A stretch of 64,000 nucleotides of DNA, taken from NCBI RefSeq assembly GCF_023898315.1, contig NC_064625.1:101294269-101358268 (forward strand), given 5' to 3'. The notes beneath the pieces are model-generated. The model saw nothing but the letters and a program-made list of their open reading frames with translations, was not told where the DNA came from and ran no database searches. This document shows, piece by piece, positions 33,650-45,209 of the stretch; within the stretch, counting starts at the first letter, position 1; the number at the start of each line of letters is the position of its first letter. This DNA is from Schistocerca nitens (taxonomy: Eukaryota; Arthropoda; Insecta; Orthoptera; Acrididae). Both the position numbers and the translations under genes were made by a program.

Positions 33650-34240
33650 AAGGTGAGATTATGTAGTATTAGTGGATGTAAAGAAGATGGTGGTTATGGC
33701 ACAGGGGTACATGATCATGTCTGTTATAAAATTGGATAGCTCTCCACTGCATGTAGTCGACAAATTCTGCTACCTAAGTTCTCTAGTGTTAGATCTCTCT
33801 CTGGATGACGAGATAAACATGAGAAATGGCAAAGTGGCCAACACTTCCAGGATGCTCCACACTAGAGTTCAAGACAACAATCACCTCATGGTACCACAAA
33901 AATAATTGTTTATCAAGTATGTAAACTGAGCACCCTCTTTTATGGAGCCAAGATTTGGACATCATATGCTAAATGAGACTGTAAGTCCAATACCTTTCAT
34001 CTGTGTTGCTTATGAAATGTTCCAGGCGTAATGTGGAGGGACTGTAATACTGAAAAGGTATTAGCACTCTCAATGAACTCTGGCTATAGCTCAGGCACTT
34101 ACAATGTATGGACAACTCCTGTCTTTCCCAACGTATGCTACTTAGTGAGGTAGGACTTGCCAAGAGACTGGCTGGAGAATCTGAACTGCTCTTTAAACAC
34201 TGCACCAAGCATGACAGGATCAAGACCCTTGGACAATGTG
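33650..34240 (+). mobile_element. RTE-like LINE C-terminal remnant
   Basis: Translated pieces such as VVDKFCYLSSLVLDLSLDDE followed by INMRNGKVAN resemble the FCYLGS-x-ITDD block of RTE-type proteins, from a different lineage than the copies at 1.5, 22 and 36 kb. Many stops. Confidence 0.5.
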
Positions 34241-34439
34241 TCTAATAGTATATTTGAAATACGACAGTATGCCATCTTACGCACTGTACGACATTAAAAC
34301 ACTTAATAATGGCATTTTAAGCCAAAATCATGATCATTCAATGTAAGACTGCAAATAAAAAACAGTCTAATGGAAGTACTGACTTTAAACAAATATATTA
34401 TGACTGTGGCCCCACATTATGAAAAAATCCTTGACATCC

Positions 34440-35850
34440 ATTTGCTGTAGAATTTTAGAACATATTCTGAGCTCAAACATAACGAGGTATCTCAAGCTGA
34501 ATGTTCTCCTACAAGTCAACCAGAATGGATTCTGATAATATCAGTCATGTGGAAATCAACATGTGCTTTTTTGGGATGAAACAGTGAAAGCCTTGGGTTG
34601 AGACAGTTGGGTAGATGCAGTACTTCTTGACTTCTGAAAAACATTTGACTCAGTACTATACATACAACTATTACTGTAGGTACAATAATATTGTTGATCA
34701 CATGAAATTTGTGACTGAATTGAGTGTTTCTTGGAAGGAAGGATGCAACATATTATCTTGGATGGATAGTCATTGACAGATATACAAGTAACTTCAGGTG
34801 TGCACCAGAGAAGTGCTTTGGGACCCTTGCTGTTCCTGTTGTATGTTAATCCTCAGTATTTTGTAGATGATACAAATATTTATAATGAAGTTCTATCTGA
34901 AAAAGGTGCACAAACATTCAATCAGATCTTGTTAAGATTACAAAGTTGTGCAATGACAGGTAACTTACTTTCAGTGTTCAGAAATGTAAAATTGTGCACT
35001 GCACAAAAGAAGTAATATCCTATTACTACAGTATCAATGAGTCGCAAATGGAATTGGTCAAGTCATACAAACACCTGTGTGTACAATTCTGTAGGGGTAA
35101 AAAACTGAACTATCACATAGATCCTCTGTAGGTAAATAAGGTGACTGACTTTAGTTCATTTGTCTACAAAAGAGTTAGCTTGAAAAATATTCATGTGACC
35201 CATCCCAGACTATTGGTGAAGTGTGTTGAAATTGTATCAAGTAGGAATAGGTAATATGGAATGTATACAAAGGAGGACAGCTTGAATGGACAAAGATTTG
35301 TTTATATAACAATTTGTTATGTCAGGTTCATCTAATTACAATGGACATACACTTTACTGGCTTCAGTAAAATTATTGCCACATCAGTATTTGGTGGTGTA
35401 ACAAAACCAGTTACATGCGCACTGAACATTATGAAAACAGTATAAAATGTTCCCAAAATATGAGATTCATACTTGACAATATATCAGTTCTTTTTTTTTA
35501 AGAAAAAGATTTGTTTCATACACTGGAAATCATCCTGGAGATGCTAAATAACTCAACTGGGAGACACTTGAAAACAGACACAAACTACCCCATGAAGGTC
35601 TACTTACAAAGTTTCAGGAAGTGAAAAATCTAGGAAATTGCTACTTCCCTCTTGTATGGCTGCCATATGTGTTATAAATACAAGGTCGGACAAACTAAAG
35701 TGTGTACAGACTCATTTAATCAATCATTCTTCCCACACTCCAAACATGAATGGATGAGATGAAGCTCTAATAACTTTTACAATGGGGAGTACCCTCTTCC
35801 ATGTGCTTTAGTATTATTTGCAGAGTATAGATGTAGATATAGAAATTGAC
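34440..35850 (+). mobile_element. Decayed CR1-type LINE
   Basis: A diverged copy: LVQFRNLHTIMT-like pieces, then SGVHQRSALGPLLFLLYVN (the GxPQGSxLGPLLF motif) at 34795-34860, QYFVDDTNIYNEV (the FADD box as FVDD) at 34853-34890, and a terminal GTATAGATGTAGATATAG at 35825-35842. Frames are broken repeatedly. Confidence 0.65.
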
Positions 35851-35902
35851 TATATGCTCCATTATCACTGTCATCTTGACAGAGGGTAGCACGTATATGC
35901 AT

Positions 35903-36567
35903 TGTTGTTGTTGTTGTTGTTGTTGTGGTCTTCAGTCCTGAGACTGGTTTCTGCAGCTCTCCATGCTACTCTATCCTGTGCAAGCTTCTTCATCTCCCAG
36001 TACGTACTGCAGCCTACATCCTTCTGAATCTGCTTAGTGTATTCATCTCTTGGTCTCCCTCTACGATTTCTACCCTCCAATACTAAATTGGTGATCCCTT
36101 GATGTCTCAGAACATGTCCTACCAACCGATCCCTTCTTCTAGTCAATTTGTGCCACAAGCTCCTTTTCTCCCCAATTCTATTCAATACCTCCTCATTAGT
36201 TATGTGATCTACCCATCTAATCTTCAGCATTCTTCAGTAGCATCACATTTCGAAAGCTTCTATTCTCTTCTTGTCCAAACTATTTATCATCCACGTTTCA
36301 CTTCCATACATGGCTACACTCCATACAAATAATTTCAGAAACGACTTCCTGACACTTAAATCTATACTCGATGTTAACAAATTTCTCTTCTTCAGAAACG
36401 CTTTCCTTGCCATTGCCAGTCTACATTTTATATCCTCTCTACCTCGACCATCATCAGTTATTTTGCTCCCCAAATAGCAAAACTCCTTTACTACTTTAAG
36501 TGTCTCATTTCCTAATCTAATTCCCTCAGCATCACCCGACTTAATTCGACTACATTCCATTATCCTT
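35903..36567 (-). mobile_element. RTE-type LINE fragment inserted beside exon 6
   Basis: Bounded by GTATATGCAT at 35893-35902 and 36568-36577 (10-base target duplication), with a TTG-repeat tail at the low end. The reverse strand encodes the C-terminal region only (KLFVWSVAMYGSETWMINS; RRDRLVGHVLRH). The downstream duplication ends 36 bases before the acceptor at 36613, so the exon's branch-point region is close to the insertion. Confidence 0.9.
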
Positions 36568-36613
36568 GTATATGCATACCACTGTAATAAACAAACACTT
36601 GTCATCTCTGCAG

Positions 36614-37080
36614 GTGAAGAAGCTGAAGGAACAGCTGGCGTGGTTCAGCCGTAGCTTGGAGTCGGTAGCCAGGGATGATGAGGAGGCCCTGCACTCCATC
36701 TTCTCACTGCCCCCCATCACCATCCCAGAGGCAGTGTACCGCAAGCTCGGCTGGGCCGATCACAGTGGTGGCCGTGGTGACGAAGTTGTGGACTGCCAGG
36801 TGGAAGTGGGGGTGGTGTCAGACGAGGGGTCACCCAAAGAACGGGAGGAGCAAGATATGCCGATCTGTGGTGCCGACACAGTGGAAACGCAGAGAGAGGA
36901 GGTGGCAGTTGGCTCTGGGGACGAGTCGGCGGCATCCGAGGTGACGGCAGGGGTGGAAGTGGACACGGAGGCGGAAGCGGAGGCGCAGCGGCGCAAGAGG
37001 CGCGAAGGTGCCTACCGGAGGTTGGCCGCCTGCCTGGAGGCTCCAGCTGCTGTCCTGGAAGATGACTACCTCCTGACCAG
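36614..37080 (+). CDS. Host gene, exon 6 in window (largest)
   Basis: The acceptor cttgtcatctctgcag ends at 36613 (phase 0) and the donor gtaatg starts at 37081 with two codon bases left over (phase 2). It encodes residues 386-540. It opens with a helix VKKLKEQLAWFSRSLESVAR, then the hydrophobic motif LHSIFSLPPITIPEAVYRKL, a likely conserved short motif. There follows a long acidic, Gly/Val-rich stretch and an Arg-rich helix (AEAQRRKRREGAYRRLAACL). It ends DYLLT plus a split Arg codon. The LPPITIPEAVYRKLGW motif is a good marker for finding homologues. Confidence 0.85.
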
Positions 37081-37314
37081 GTAATGATGAGCACCGGGAG
37101 AAAATTACCCAATTTCTACAGGGAAAAGAAACTCTGCAATCGGGCCCTTGTAAGTGTACCATTATCTTAGCCAGAGGCAGTGCACCCTTCTTCTGCTTTT
37201 CATCCTCTTTGACTGCAACATGCCTTAAAGATTTCTATTTGATACTGAACCACGCTTTCTATATGTAAGACTTTAACTTTTCCTGGCGAATTGAATGTTC
37301 AAATAACTTGCGGG

Positions 37315-37862
37315 TTTGCTGCCGGGTGACGTCGTTGACCACCGCCAATATTTCGACAGGAGCCCACCCTGCCATTCTCAGTGCACAAATACAAGGAGGA
37401 AGCAATGCGCAAGGGAATTTAATACCTCGGTTCACAGAGGAGAAACAAGGAAGATACCACACACAGAAAAAGTAACCGCAGTCAACACACAACCAAAGAA
37501 AACCAACATCAGAAATATCGATAGTGACTATTAATCAACAGGTGAAGTTGCACTAATTCTGTCCCTCTGTTTTTTGATAAATCTGGTTGTCTCTCATAAA
37601 AAAAACAGAGGGACAGAATTAGTGCTACCTCACCTGTTGATTAATAGTCACTATCGATATTTCTGATGTTGGTTTTCTTTGGTTGTGTGTTGACTCTGCG
37701 GTTACTTGTTCTGTGTGTGGTATCTTCCTTGTTTCTCCTCTGTGAACTGAGGTATTAAATTCCGTTACACATTGCTTACTCCTTGCATTTGTGCCTTGAG
37801 AATGGCAGGGTGTGCTCCTGTCGAAATATTGGTGGTGGTCGACTACGTCACCCGGCAGCAAA
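37315..37862. mobile_element. 548-base fold-back element (near-perfect hairpin)
   Basis: Arms 37315-37574 and 37599-37862 are close inverted copies around a loop of about 24 bases. Matching segments include TTGCTGCCGGGTGACGTCG at the outer end, CCAACATCAGAAATATCGAT in the middle and AATTCTGTCCCTCTGTTTTT next to the loop. No coding capacity; mirrored frames on both strands are a by-product of the palindrome. Begins 235 bases after the exon 6 donor. Family unknown; probably a MITE or foldback transposon. Confidence 0.8.
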
Positions 37863-37989
37863 AAATCGCACTTTCTATGTGTATATTGGCAGCAACGCTC
37901 CAAATTAGGAAACTTCATTTAAGTATGGACATAGGAGACCATTGAACATCTTTAGTAATGCATCTTCATTTACTCTGTTGTTGGGATTT

Positions 37990-40199
37990 TTTTTTTTTGA
38001 CTCATCAGTCTTATGACTGGTTTTATGATGACTGCCATGAATTTCTCTCCTGTACCAGCCCTTTCATTGCAGAGTAGTACTTGCACCCTATGTCCTCATT
38101 TGTTTGTTGGTCATATTACAATATATACCTTTCCCTACAGTTTTTACCCTCTACAGCTCCCTCTGTACCATGGAAGCTATTGCCTGATGTCTCAGCACAT
38201 ATCATGTCTCTTCTTTTGATCGGTGTGTTCCATATGGTCCTTTTTTATCTTATTTTGCATAAAGCCATTCATCATCTTATTTGTCCACTGAATTTTCAAC
38301 ATCCTTCTGTAGAACCATATTTCAAATGCTTAAATTATTTTCACTTCATATTTTCCCCCAGTTCATAATCCACTGCCATACATACATTCTCAGAAATATC
38401 TTTCTCAAATTAAGAACCATGTTTGACACCAGTTGACTCCTTTTAGTCAGAAATTCCCTCTTTGCATGTGCGAGTCTGCTTTTTATGTCCTCCGTGCTTC
38501 ACAGATCATCTGTTATTTTGCTTCCAAGATGGCTGAATTCCTTCACTTCATCTGCTTCATAATCAACAATTTTGATGTTAAGGTTATTGCTAATCTTATT
38601 TCAGGTACTTATTACTTTTATCTTTCTTCAGTTTACTCTCAATCCATGTTCTGTACTCATTAGACTTTTTCATTTAGCAGATCCTGCAATTCTTCTTCAC
38701 TTTCACTGAGGATAGCAATGTCATCATTGATATCCATCATTGATATCCATCCACACTGAAATTTAATCCCATTCTTGAACCGTTCTTTTTTTTCTGTCAT
38801 TGCATCTTCAATGTGTAGGCTGATCAGTAGGAGCAAAAAGACATCATTTCTGTCTTACAGCATTTTTCATTCCAGAACTTCATTCTCGGTTCCTTATTCT
38901 TGTTGTTCACTCTTGGTTCTTTTACATACTGTATATCATGCATCTCTCCCTAAACCTTACTCCTATTTTTCTCATGATTTTGATCATTGTATATCATTTT
39001 ACATCATCAGATACAGTTTTCAGGTCAAAATATCCAATGAATGTGTCTTGATTTTTCTAAATTCTTGCTTCCATTATTAGTCACAATATAAAGCTGCCTC
39101 TCTCATACCATTACCTTTCCAAAAGCCAAACTGATTGTCATCTAACAGAACCTCAGTTTTTTCCCATTCCTCTGTATATTAAGCTTGTTCAGGAAGTCTG
39201 ATCCATAAGCCATTAAGCTCACTATGCAGTATTTCTTGCACTTATCTGCCCTTTCTATCTTCAGGATTGTGTGGATGATATTTTTCCAAAAGTTTGGTGG
39301 ATGTCTCCAGATTCTCATATTCCTCGCACAGTTGAAGAGTTGCTTGCTTGCCACTTCCCGTAATGATTTCAGAAATTCTAAGGTAATGTTATCTATCCCT
39401 TCTGTGTTATATCATCCTAAATCTTCCAAAGCTCTATTAAACTCTCACTCTATACTGCCTCCACTATGTCTTCCATATCAACACTCATTTCTTCTTCAGT
39501 CACATTGTCAAACAAGTCTTCCCATCTCAGAGAGGCATTGAGTGTACGCTTTCCACCTTCTGCTCTCTTCTCTGTGCTTAACACTATAACTCCTGTTGAT
39601 CTCTTAATGATGATGTCTCACTTTTAACTTCAGTGAAAATTGTTTCCACTTTTCTATATGCTAAATCAGTCCTTCCAACAACCACTACTGTTCCAGTTTC
39701 TTCACATCTTTCTTGCAGCCATTTCACTGTGACCTTCCTGCACTTCCTATTTATTTCATTTCTATATGACTTTTATTTTTGCATTCTTGAATTTCCATGA
39801 ACATTTTTTTACTTCCTTCTTTCATTGATTAACTGAAGTATTTCTTCTGCTATCCAACATTTCCTGACAGTTACTTTCCCTGTACCTACGTTTTCTATCC
39901 AACTTCTGTGACTGCCCTTTTTAGAGATTCCCATTCCTCTACAAGTGAACTGCTTACTGTGATATTTATTACTGCATTATCAATAGCCATAGAGAAATTC
40001 GCAAACACATCTCATCATTCCTCAGTAGTTCAGTGTCCCACTTCTTTGCAGAGTGATTCTTCTGGGAGAACGTCCTAAACTTCAGCCTGTTCTTCATCAT
40101 TACTAAATTGTGATCCGAGTCTTATATCTGCTTCTGGGTACACCTTACAATACAATATCTGATTAGGAATATATCTGAGCTAATTTCTGGACATAAATT
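37990..40199 (-). mobile_element. Heavily decayed LINE
   Basis: The sequence on this strand (such as GTCTTATGACTGGTTTTATG near 38010 and CTACAGCTCCCTCTGTACCATG near 38150) matches the 3' part of an insect LINE that I know to follow a TCTTCAGTCCTGA-like layout on the minus strand. C-to-T decay and indels have erased all long frames. The SINE at 40211 sits just beyond, and related sequence may go on to about 41000. Confidence 0.45.
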
Positions 40200-40210
40200 A
40201 TCTTTGTGGT

Positions 40211-40465
40211 GTCCGCCTGCTTAACTTGGTAATAACGTGCTCTCGTCCCATGCAGTGGGCCCAGATTCGATTCTCGCCTGGGTCGGAGATTTTCTCCGCT
40301 CGTGGAATGGGTGTCATGTTGTCCTCATCGTCATTTTCATCCTCATCACCAGTGCGCAAGTCGCTCAATGTGGCATCAATTGCAATAAGACTTGCACTTG
40401 GCTGCCAAAGTTCCCCGGCTGGGGCCTATCGGCCAACAGTGGCACACGCTCATTTCATTTTTTCC
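40211..40465 (+). mobile_element. tRNA-derived SINE, GGAGATTTTCTCC family, copy 2
   Basis: Imperfect target duplication ATCTT(T/C)GTGGT at 40200-40210 and 40466-40476. B box AGATTCGATTCTCGCC, then GGTCGGAGATTTTCTCCGC. The 3' part (CGGCTGGGGCCTATCGGCCA) is longer than in the copy at 32074. Confidence 0.85.
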
Positions 40466-41385
40466 ATCTTCGTGGTTTTCACAAGATAAATACTTGTCTA
40501 CTAATGCACCAAAGAACTTGTAACTGCTTGTCTCATGCAGGTCTCTGTTCTCATCTTGAAGGTATGGACCTGAATGTACATAATTTTTGTTCCATTCATG
40601 AACAATTTTTTTTACCACTAAAATACTGGGTTGCATTGTCTCTGGGCAGACCATTGAGCCACTACTTCTCATTTGAATAGTTCTTCAATTAGCATCACAA
40701 GGCTGAATGTACCCCACTACAGCCCTCCCACTGAGACAAAATTGCTTGTAGTTTCAGCAACTGAATTTACTGTGGTCACAAACTATTCGTCACTTTCACA
40801 GCTATAATAATGTTGCAGATGCTAATAAAGAATTACCTGGTCAGATCTGGAGCACATCAACACTGATATTTTCACTCCTTCATGTCAGTACTGCTCTCAA
40901 AACTGCAGAATCAGTATTGATGATTGAGACAGTGACAGAAATTTCACAAATTTCCCTGTTGTATTTACAATTGGTCTCTGGTCCCATTATGACAACTATT
41001 TGTTTTCTGCTTTAACCAACTGGTCATCAGTACCTTCTTTCATGCAACTTTTCTACTTTAGTAAAGACTGAGTTGGTTAAACAAGCAATAGGTCCCTGTC
41101 TGGAAGTCAGTGTCAGATATCTTTTTTCATCATAAATCTAAGCTAAAATTCTGTGTTCAGAATGAATGAGTGAATTAATTCAAAATTTCTACATAAATAT
41201 TTCATAGAGTAGCAACAGTTGGAGCACTCCTTTTACTAACACTTCAAGTGATTACTACTGTAGTATGTGGTTCTTATAGCTAAATTTTAATTAAATATGT
41301 ACTAACAAAGGTAAGTTTTACTTTAGTTGGCCCATTAAAATTGTGTAAGTTGAGGCTTTAGAGTGGTATAAACAAAAAGGTCAGG
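40466..41385. other. Unassigned intronic sequence
   Basis: AT-rich, short frames only. Possibly further LINE remnant. Confidence 0.4.
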
Positions 41386-41635
41386 AAACTTCCTGGCAGT
41401 TTAAAACTGTGTGACAGACCTTTGCCTTTCATGGGCAAGTTTTGCAAGTGAGCTTCTGTGGAGTTTGAGAGGTAGGAGACAAGGTATTGGCAGAAGTAAA
41501 GCTGTGAGGATCATTTGTGAGCCATGCTCAGGTAGCTCTGTCAATGAGCACTTGCCTGCAAAAGACAAAGATACCGAGTTTGAGTCTCGTGTCCGGCGCA
41601 CAGTTTTAATCTGCCAGGAAGTTTCAGCACACATA
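41386..41635 (+). mobile_element. Inverted-end element with tRNA-like interior
   Basis: Left end GGAAACTTCCTGGCAGTTTA (then AAACTGTGTG) and right end CACAGTTTTAATCTGCCAGG (then AAGTTTC) are inverted repeats of about 30 bases. Next to the right end is a tRNA-like sequence: CAGGTAGCTCTGTCAATGAG (A-box-like) and CCGAGTTTGAGTCTCG (B-box-like). Related sequence forms the insertion at 59405-59761. It combines the hallmarks of a MITE and a SINE. Confidence 0.7.
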
Positions 41636-41984
41636 TTGTTCACTTGGCTGCACGTGATTATCTGCCATATCTCTTACCTTGAGTCAGGAGATAGTGTTCT
41701 TTGCATCAAGGAATCCCCTCAGAGACAGTGCAGTAATGCCTGGGACACCACAGACTATCATCAAGGTGACCATTGTTTGCTTGACATGGCAGCAGAGAGT
41801 GGTGAGCAGTCAGTGGTGCACCCAGCAACAACCCTGGGTATAGGAGTGGCACTGTGTTGTCCTTTCAGATGGGTCCGAGTTCTGTGAACAGCACACAATG
41901 TGTATCTGTGTGTAGAGGCTCCAAGGAGAACCAGACCAGCACCTGGTGTAATGGTATAGGTAGGGACAAGAAAAAAATCATTTT

Positions 41985-42410
41985 ATTTTATGGCTGAATT
42001 TGGTGTTATGTTTTCCCAAAACTGGTATTTTGTTGCTGAATTCATTGCTAATTTTTGGAAATTCAGTTTTTTTTTTTTTGAAAAATCGGGGTTATTTTCT
42101 ACCTAATTCAGTACTGGCCTGGGGCAAATTCAGCGTTGTTGTTTTTGCCAAAGTTGATGTTCTTTTGTCGAATTTAGTGCTATATTTTTGTAAAATTCGA
42201 CATTTTTTCGCCAAATTCGGGTTTTTGAATTTTTGGTGTTTTTTTTTAACCAAATTCCATTGTTGTGCGCAGGGAAGTGTTCTTCTGCATATATAGAGTT
42301 TTGCTCATTTTTTGCTAAATTCATTGTTTTTTTGCCAAGTTCAATGTTATATTTTGCTAAAGTCAGTATGGCTTTTAATTTTTTGCCAAATTCGGAGCTA
42401 TTTCCATCAT
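41985..42410 (+). repeat. Degenerate short tandem repeat (TTTTTGCCAAATTC-like)
   Basis: About a dozen diverged units of 30-36 bases built on TTTTTGCC-AAATTCAGTGTT (e.g. 42050-42080, 42137-42180, 42200-42225, 42300-42345, 42355-42400). The 98-residue frame at 42000-42296 is a translation of this repeat and not a gene. Confidence 0.6.
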
Positions 42411-42420
42411 CACATGGTAA

Positions 42421-42582
42421 CTACACCATTATTTCCGGATTTTACATGAACCTCAGCCTTGAGGACATTAGAAGACCACATACAATTTTAGCATTCAATA
42501 ACTACACCATTATTTCAGGATTTTACAAGAACCTCAGCCTTGAGGATGTTAGAAGACCAGATGAAATTTTAGCATTCAATAA
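42421..42582 (+). repeat. 81-base tandem duplication
   Basis: CTACACCATTATTTC at 42421 recurs at 42502, followed in both by GGATTTTACA-GAACCTCAGCC and AGAAGACCA. Two units of 81 bases with a few differences. Confidence 0.85.
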
Positions 42583-42829
42583 CTGTCAGTTACAAATATT
42601 ACAAAACTAATGTCCTCAGAATAATAACACTTTTGTACAGCAAAAGAATAGATTTCAGAATATCTTACAAAAATTGCCAATTTCACACTGTTTCACTAAA
42701 AACTGATAATCTGGCATTATTTCTACTACTATAGTTTTTGCAAAATTTACATATGCTTAGGTATAGAGTCTCATTGCTAACACAACACAATCAGCTCTGG
42801 CTTGCATAATTAATAACGTCAAGAGCAGG

Positions 42830-43190
42830 TTGTTACATTCTTGTGTGTTAAGGCCAATGGCTGTGGCCTCTCTTTCATTTCTCTGTGACGTTATCTTCCA
42901 ACTGGATAATGTAGGATCACACGCTGCCTGTTCTTTCGAGACCCACCTCACTACAGAGGGTGTGAGACAGTTGCCCTGGTCAGCACGTGCTCCAGATCTC
43001 TCAGCCATTGAAAACATCTGGTCATGGTTTGCCTAGAGATGGGCACGCTACCAACCTGCCAGCCACTACGATTGATAAACTCTAGAATAGAATTGCAGCA
43101 GCACAGAATGTCATATCCGTATCTGTTATCTGAGCTCAGTTCAACTTGATGCCCAGAGAGATTAGAGCCAACATTGCTGCCGGAAGTGAC
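42830..43190 (+). pseudogene. Tc1-type transposase C-terminal remnant
   Basis: The frame at 42830-43036 reads DVIFQLDNVGSHAACSFE (second Asp region, FQxDN) and LPWSARAPDLSAIENIWS (third acidic block), followed by a stop and decayed sequence to about 43190. N-terminal part absent. Confidence 0.65.
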
Positions 43191-43342
43191 AGTTGTGTGT
43201 GCTAAATTTTACACTTTGTGTACTTCCAATTCATGTATGAAATTTAGTATGTATTCTTCCTAATATACTGTATGCGCACAATAAGTAAAATTTTCTTCAT
43301 TTGCCATCCTTTGTGGTGCTTGAATCGACAGCAGGATACATA

Positions 43343-44637
43343 CATGGTCCAGTCTCGTTAATGTGACCACCACCTATGAGGGGTAAGGAAAACGGTGCGA
43401 TGGTTGTCGAAACGCGGAAACAGAGTGATTTATCTGATGCAGAAAAGGCATGGTCTTTGGGTTTTGGGCCAAGGGTGGAAGCATTTCCAAAATATCTAAG
43501 TCTGTAAACTGTTTGCAAGCTGCCTTGGTTAAAGTATAACATATATAGCAAAATGGCATTATGCAACACTGGTGCCGAGGCAACAGTGGTGCACTGTGGG
43601 CCACAGATGACAGGGGTGGACAACGGCTGTGGAGATATACGTGGGCAAATAGACTTGCAACTGTTGCGCAACTGACTGACCCAAATAAACTAAGTGGCTA
43701 CCGACAGTGTCTCTGCAATGGTCGTTCACTGAACACTGCTGCATACTGGCCTCCGCAACACGCACCTCTTTCTTGCACCCATGCTGAATGCTAATCATCC
43801 ATGATGGAGGCTGGAATGTTCACACCATACAGCAAATGGACATCAACTGAGTGGCAACAGGTGGCCTTTTCAAATGAATCATGTTTAATGTTCCATTGGC
43901 GTGTATGGTGTGAAATGTATGAAAACAATTACCCTGCAACAGTCATCAAAACGGTTAGTGTCTGTGGAATGTTTTTGTGGTGATATCATCATTTTCCGGA
44001 AGGCACAATGGGTCAACACACACACACATCTATCTTTAGGGACCACGTCCACCCCTACATGCACTTTACGTTTCCTCGGCACGATGGCATCTACCAACAA
44101 GACACTGCTACTTGTTGCACAGCTCACAGAGTATATGTATGGTTTGAAGAACACCACGACAAGTTTACTTTACTCCTCTGACCACTCAACTCCCAGCATT
44201 TAAACACAATCAAAAAGGATTATGTCAAGAGCTCAAGTTTTTCATTGCCATAAAATGTTTAGTGAAGGCTGAATGAATGTTGAAGATGAAGACCGCAGTG
44301 GACAACCATCAACCTCACGGACGGATGTCAAGTTGGCCAGGGTGCGTGAACTCATATGATCTTATCGAAGATTATCCGTGAAAATGATTGCAGAAGAACT
44401 GAACATCAACTGGACCACCTCAACTGGGCTCTTTGCACCACAGATTCTCAACCGTGAAACCCAGGGCAATCGGCCGAGGAACTGGAGTCAGCACGGCTCC
44501 ACAACCCTGTCAGTGCCTTCCAGTACCTCATTAATTGTCTTTTTGCATGTCTTGTAGCAGTCTCTGCTGTGAAAGAGGGTTTTTCGGGCTTTTGACAGGT
44601 TGGTCACATTAATGTGACTGTACAGTGTATACATGCG
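43343..44637 (+). mobile_element. Tc1-type transposon with an embedded mariner fragment
   Basis: Left end CATGGTCCAGTCTCGTTAAT (then GTGACCACC) and right end GGTCACATTAATGTGACTGT (then ACAGTG) are inverted, beside TA. Interior: AFSNESCLMFHWRVWCEMYE (first Asp as N in SNES, 43862-43920) and GTMASTNKTLLLVAQLTEY. Same terminal family as 27594-29164. The block 44218-44412 is not Tc1 but a mariner fragment. Ends 154 bases before the host exon at 44792. Confidence 0.75.
44218..44412 (+). mobile_element. Fragment of the mariner found intact at 45210-46527
   Basis: 195 bases closely matching 45512-45706 of the intact element (TATGTCAAGAGCTCAAGTTT; GAAGATGAAGACCGCAGTGG). It has a few changes including a stop. 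No ends of its own; it lies inside the Tc1 element about 800 bases upstream of the intact copy. Confidence 0.9.
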
Positions 44638-44791
44638 TAGTGTCATTACATTACAGGCACGGTAGTCATAAACTCTAATACACTTACAAATTAACTGCAT
44701 CCGCTGACCAGTTCTAGAGTATATAGTTCCAGAGCAGAGGAGTGAAGATGCTGCTGAGCTGACGGTTCCCCGTGGGTTCTGTGCTGCACAG

Positions 44792-44965
44792 GAATGAGGC
44801 TGCCACGAAGCCTGAGCTGTCGACGCAGATACCTGCTGTAGCACCGCTGGATGAGACGGCGCTGGAGGCACGTGCGCAGCGGCTGCGCAGGCTGGAGGAG
44901 CAGTGCCAGCAGCTGGTGCGTCGCGTCACCAGGACGGCACACCGCAGCGACCGCCTCAGCAGCAG
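44792..44965 (+). CDS. Host gene, exon 7 in window
   Basis: The acceptor gttctgtgctgcacag ends at 44791. The first base completes an Arg codon with the AG left by exon 6, and the donor gtgggt starts at 44966, again leaving AG (phase 2). It encodes residues 542-598: NEAATKPELSTQIPAVAPLD, then a short coiled coil (ALEARAQRLRRLEEQCQQLV) and RTAHRSDRLSS. Both flanking introns being phase 2 means skipping this 174-base exon would keep the frame. Confidence 0.8.
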
Positions 44966-45209
44966 GTGGGTGCCATCTTCCCCCCCCAGCTCTGCTACAT
45001 ATGTACTCCACAGACCACTCTGCAGTGCATGCCAGAAGGAACTTTGTACCAGTATTATTCCATTTTCATACTGTATGAGAGAAGAATGACTGTGTGTGAT
45101 GGATAGTGACAAAGCTTTAACTATCCCCTTCTGACACAATATCAGTTGTTATTTCATCTATGCAATACTCAGTCATACAATTTTATGAACAGTTTCATTT
45201 GACAGATTA

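Noticed and set aside
37316-37918. Mirrored 72- and 97-residue frames on opposite strands
   Set aside because: Both come from the palindrome; they encode the same sequence and have no homologous motif.
42000-42296. Hydrophobic 98-residue frame that looks like a membrane protein
   Set aside because: It is produced by the TTTTTGCCAAATTC tandem repeat.
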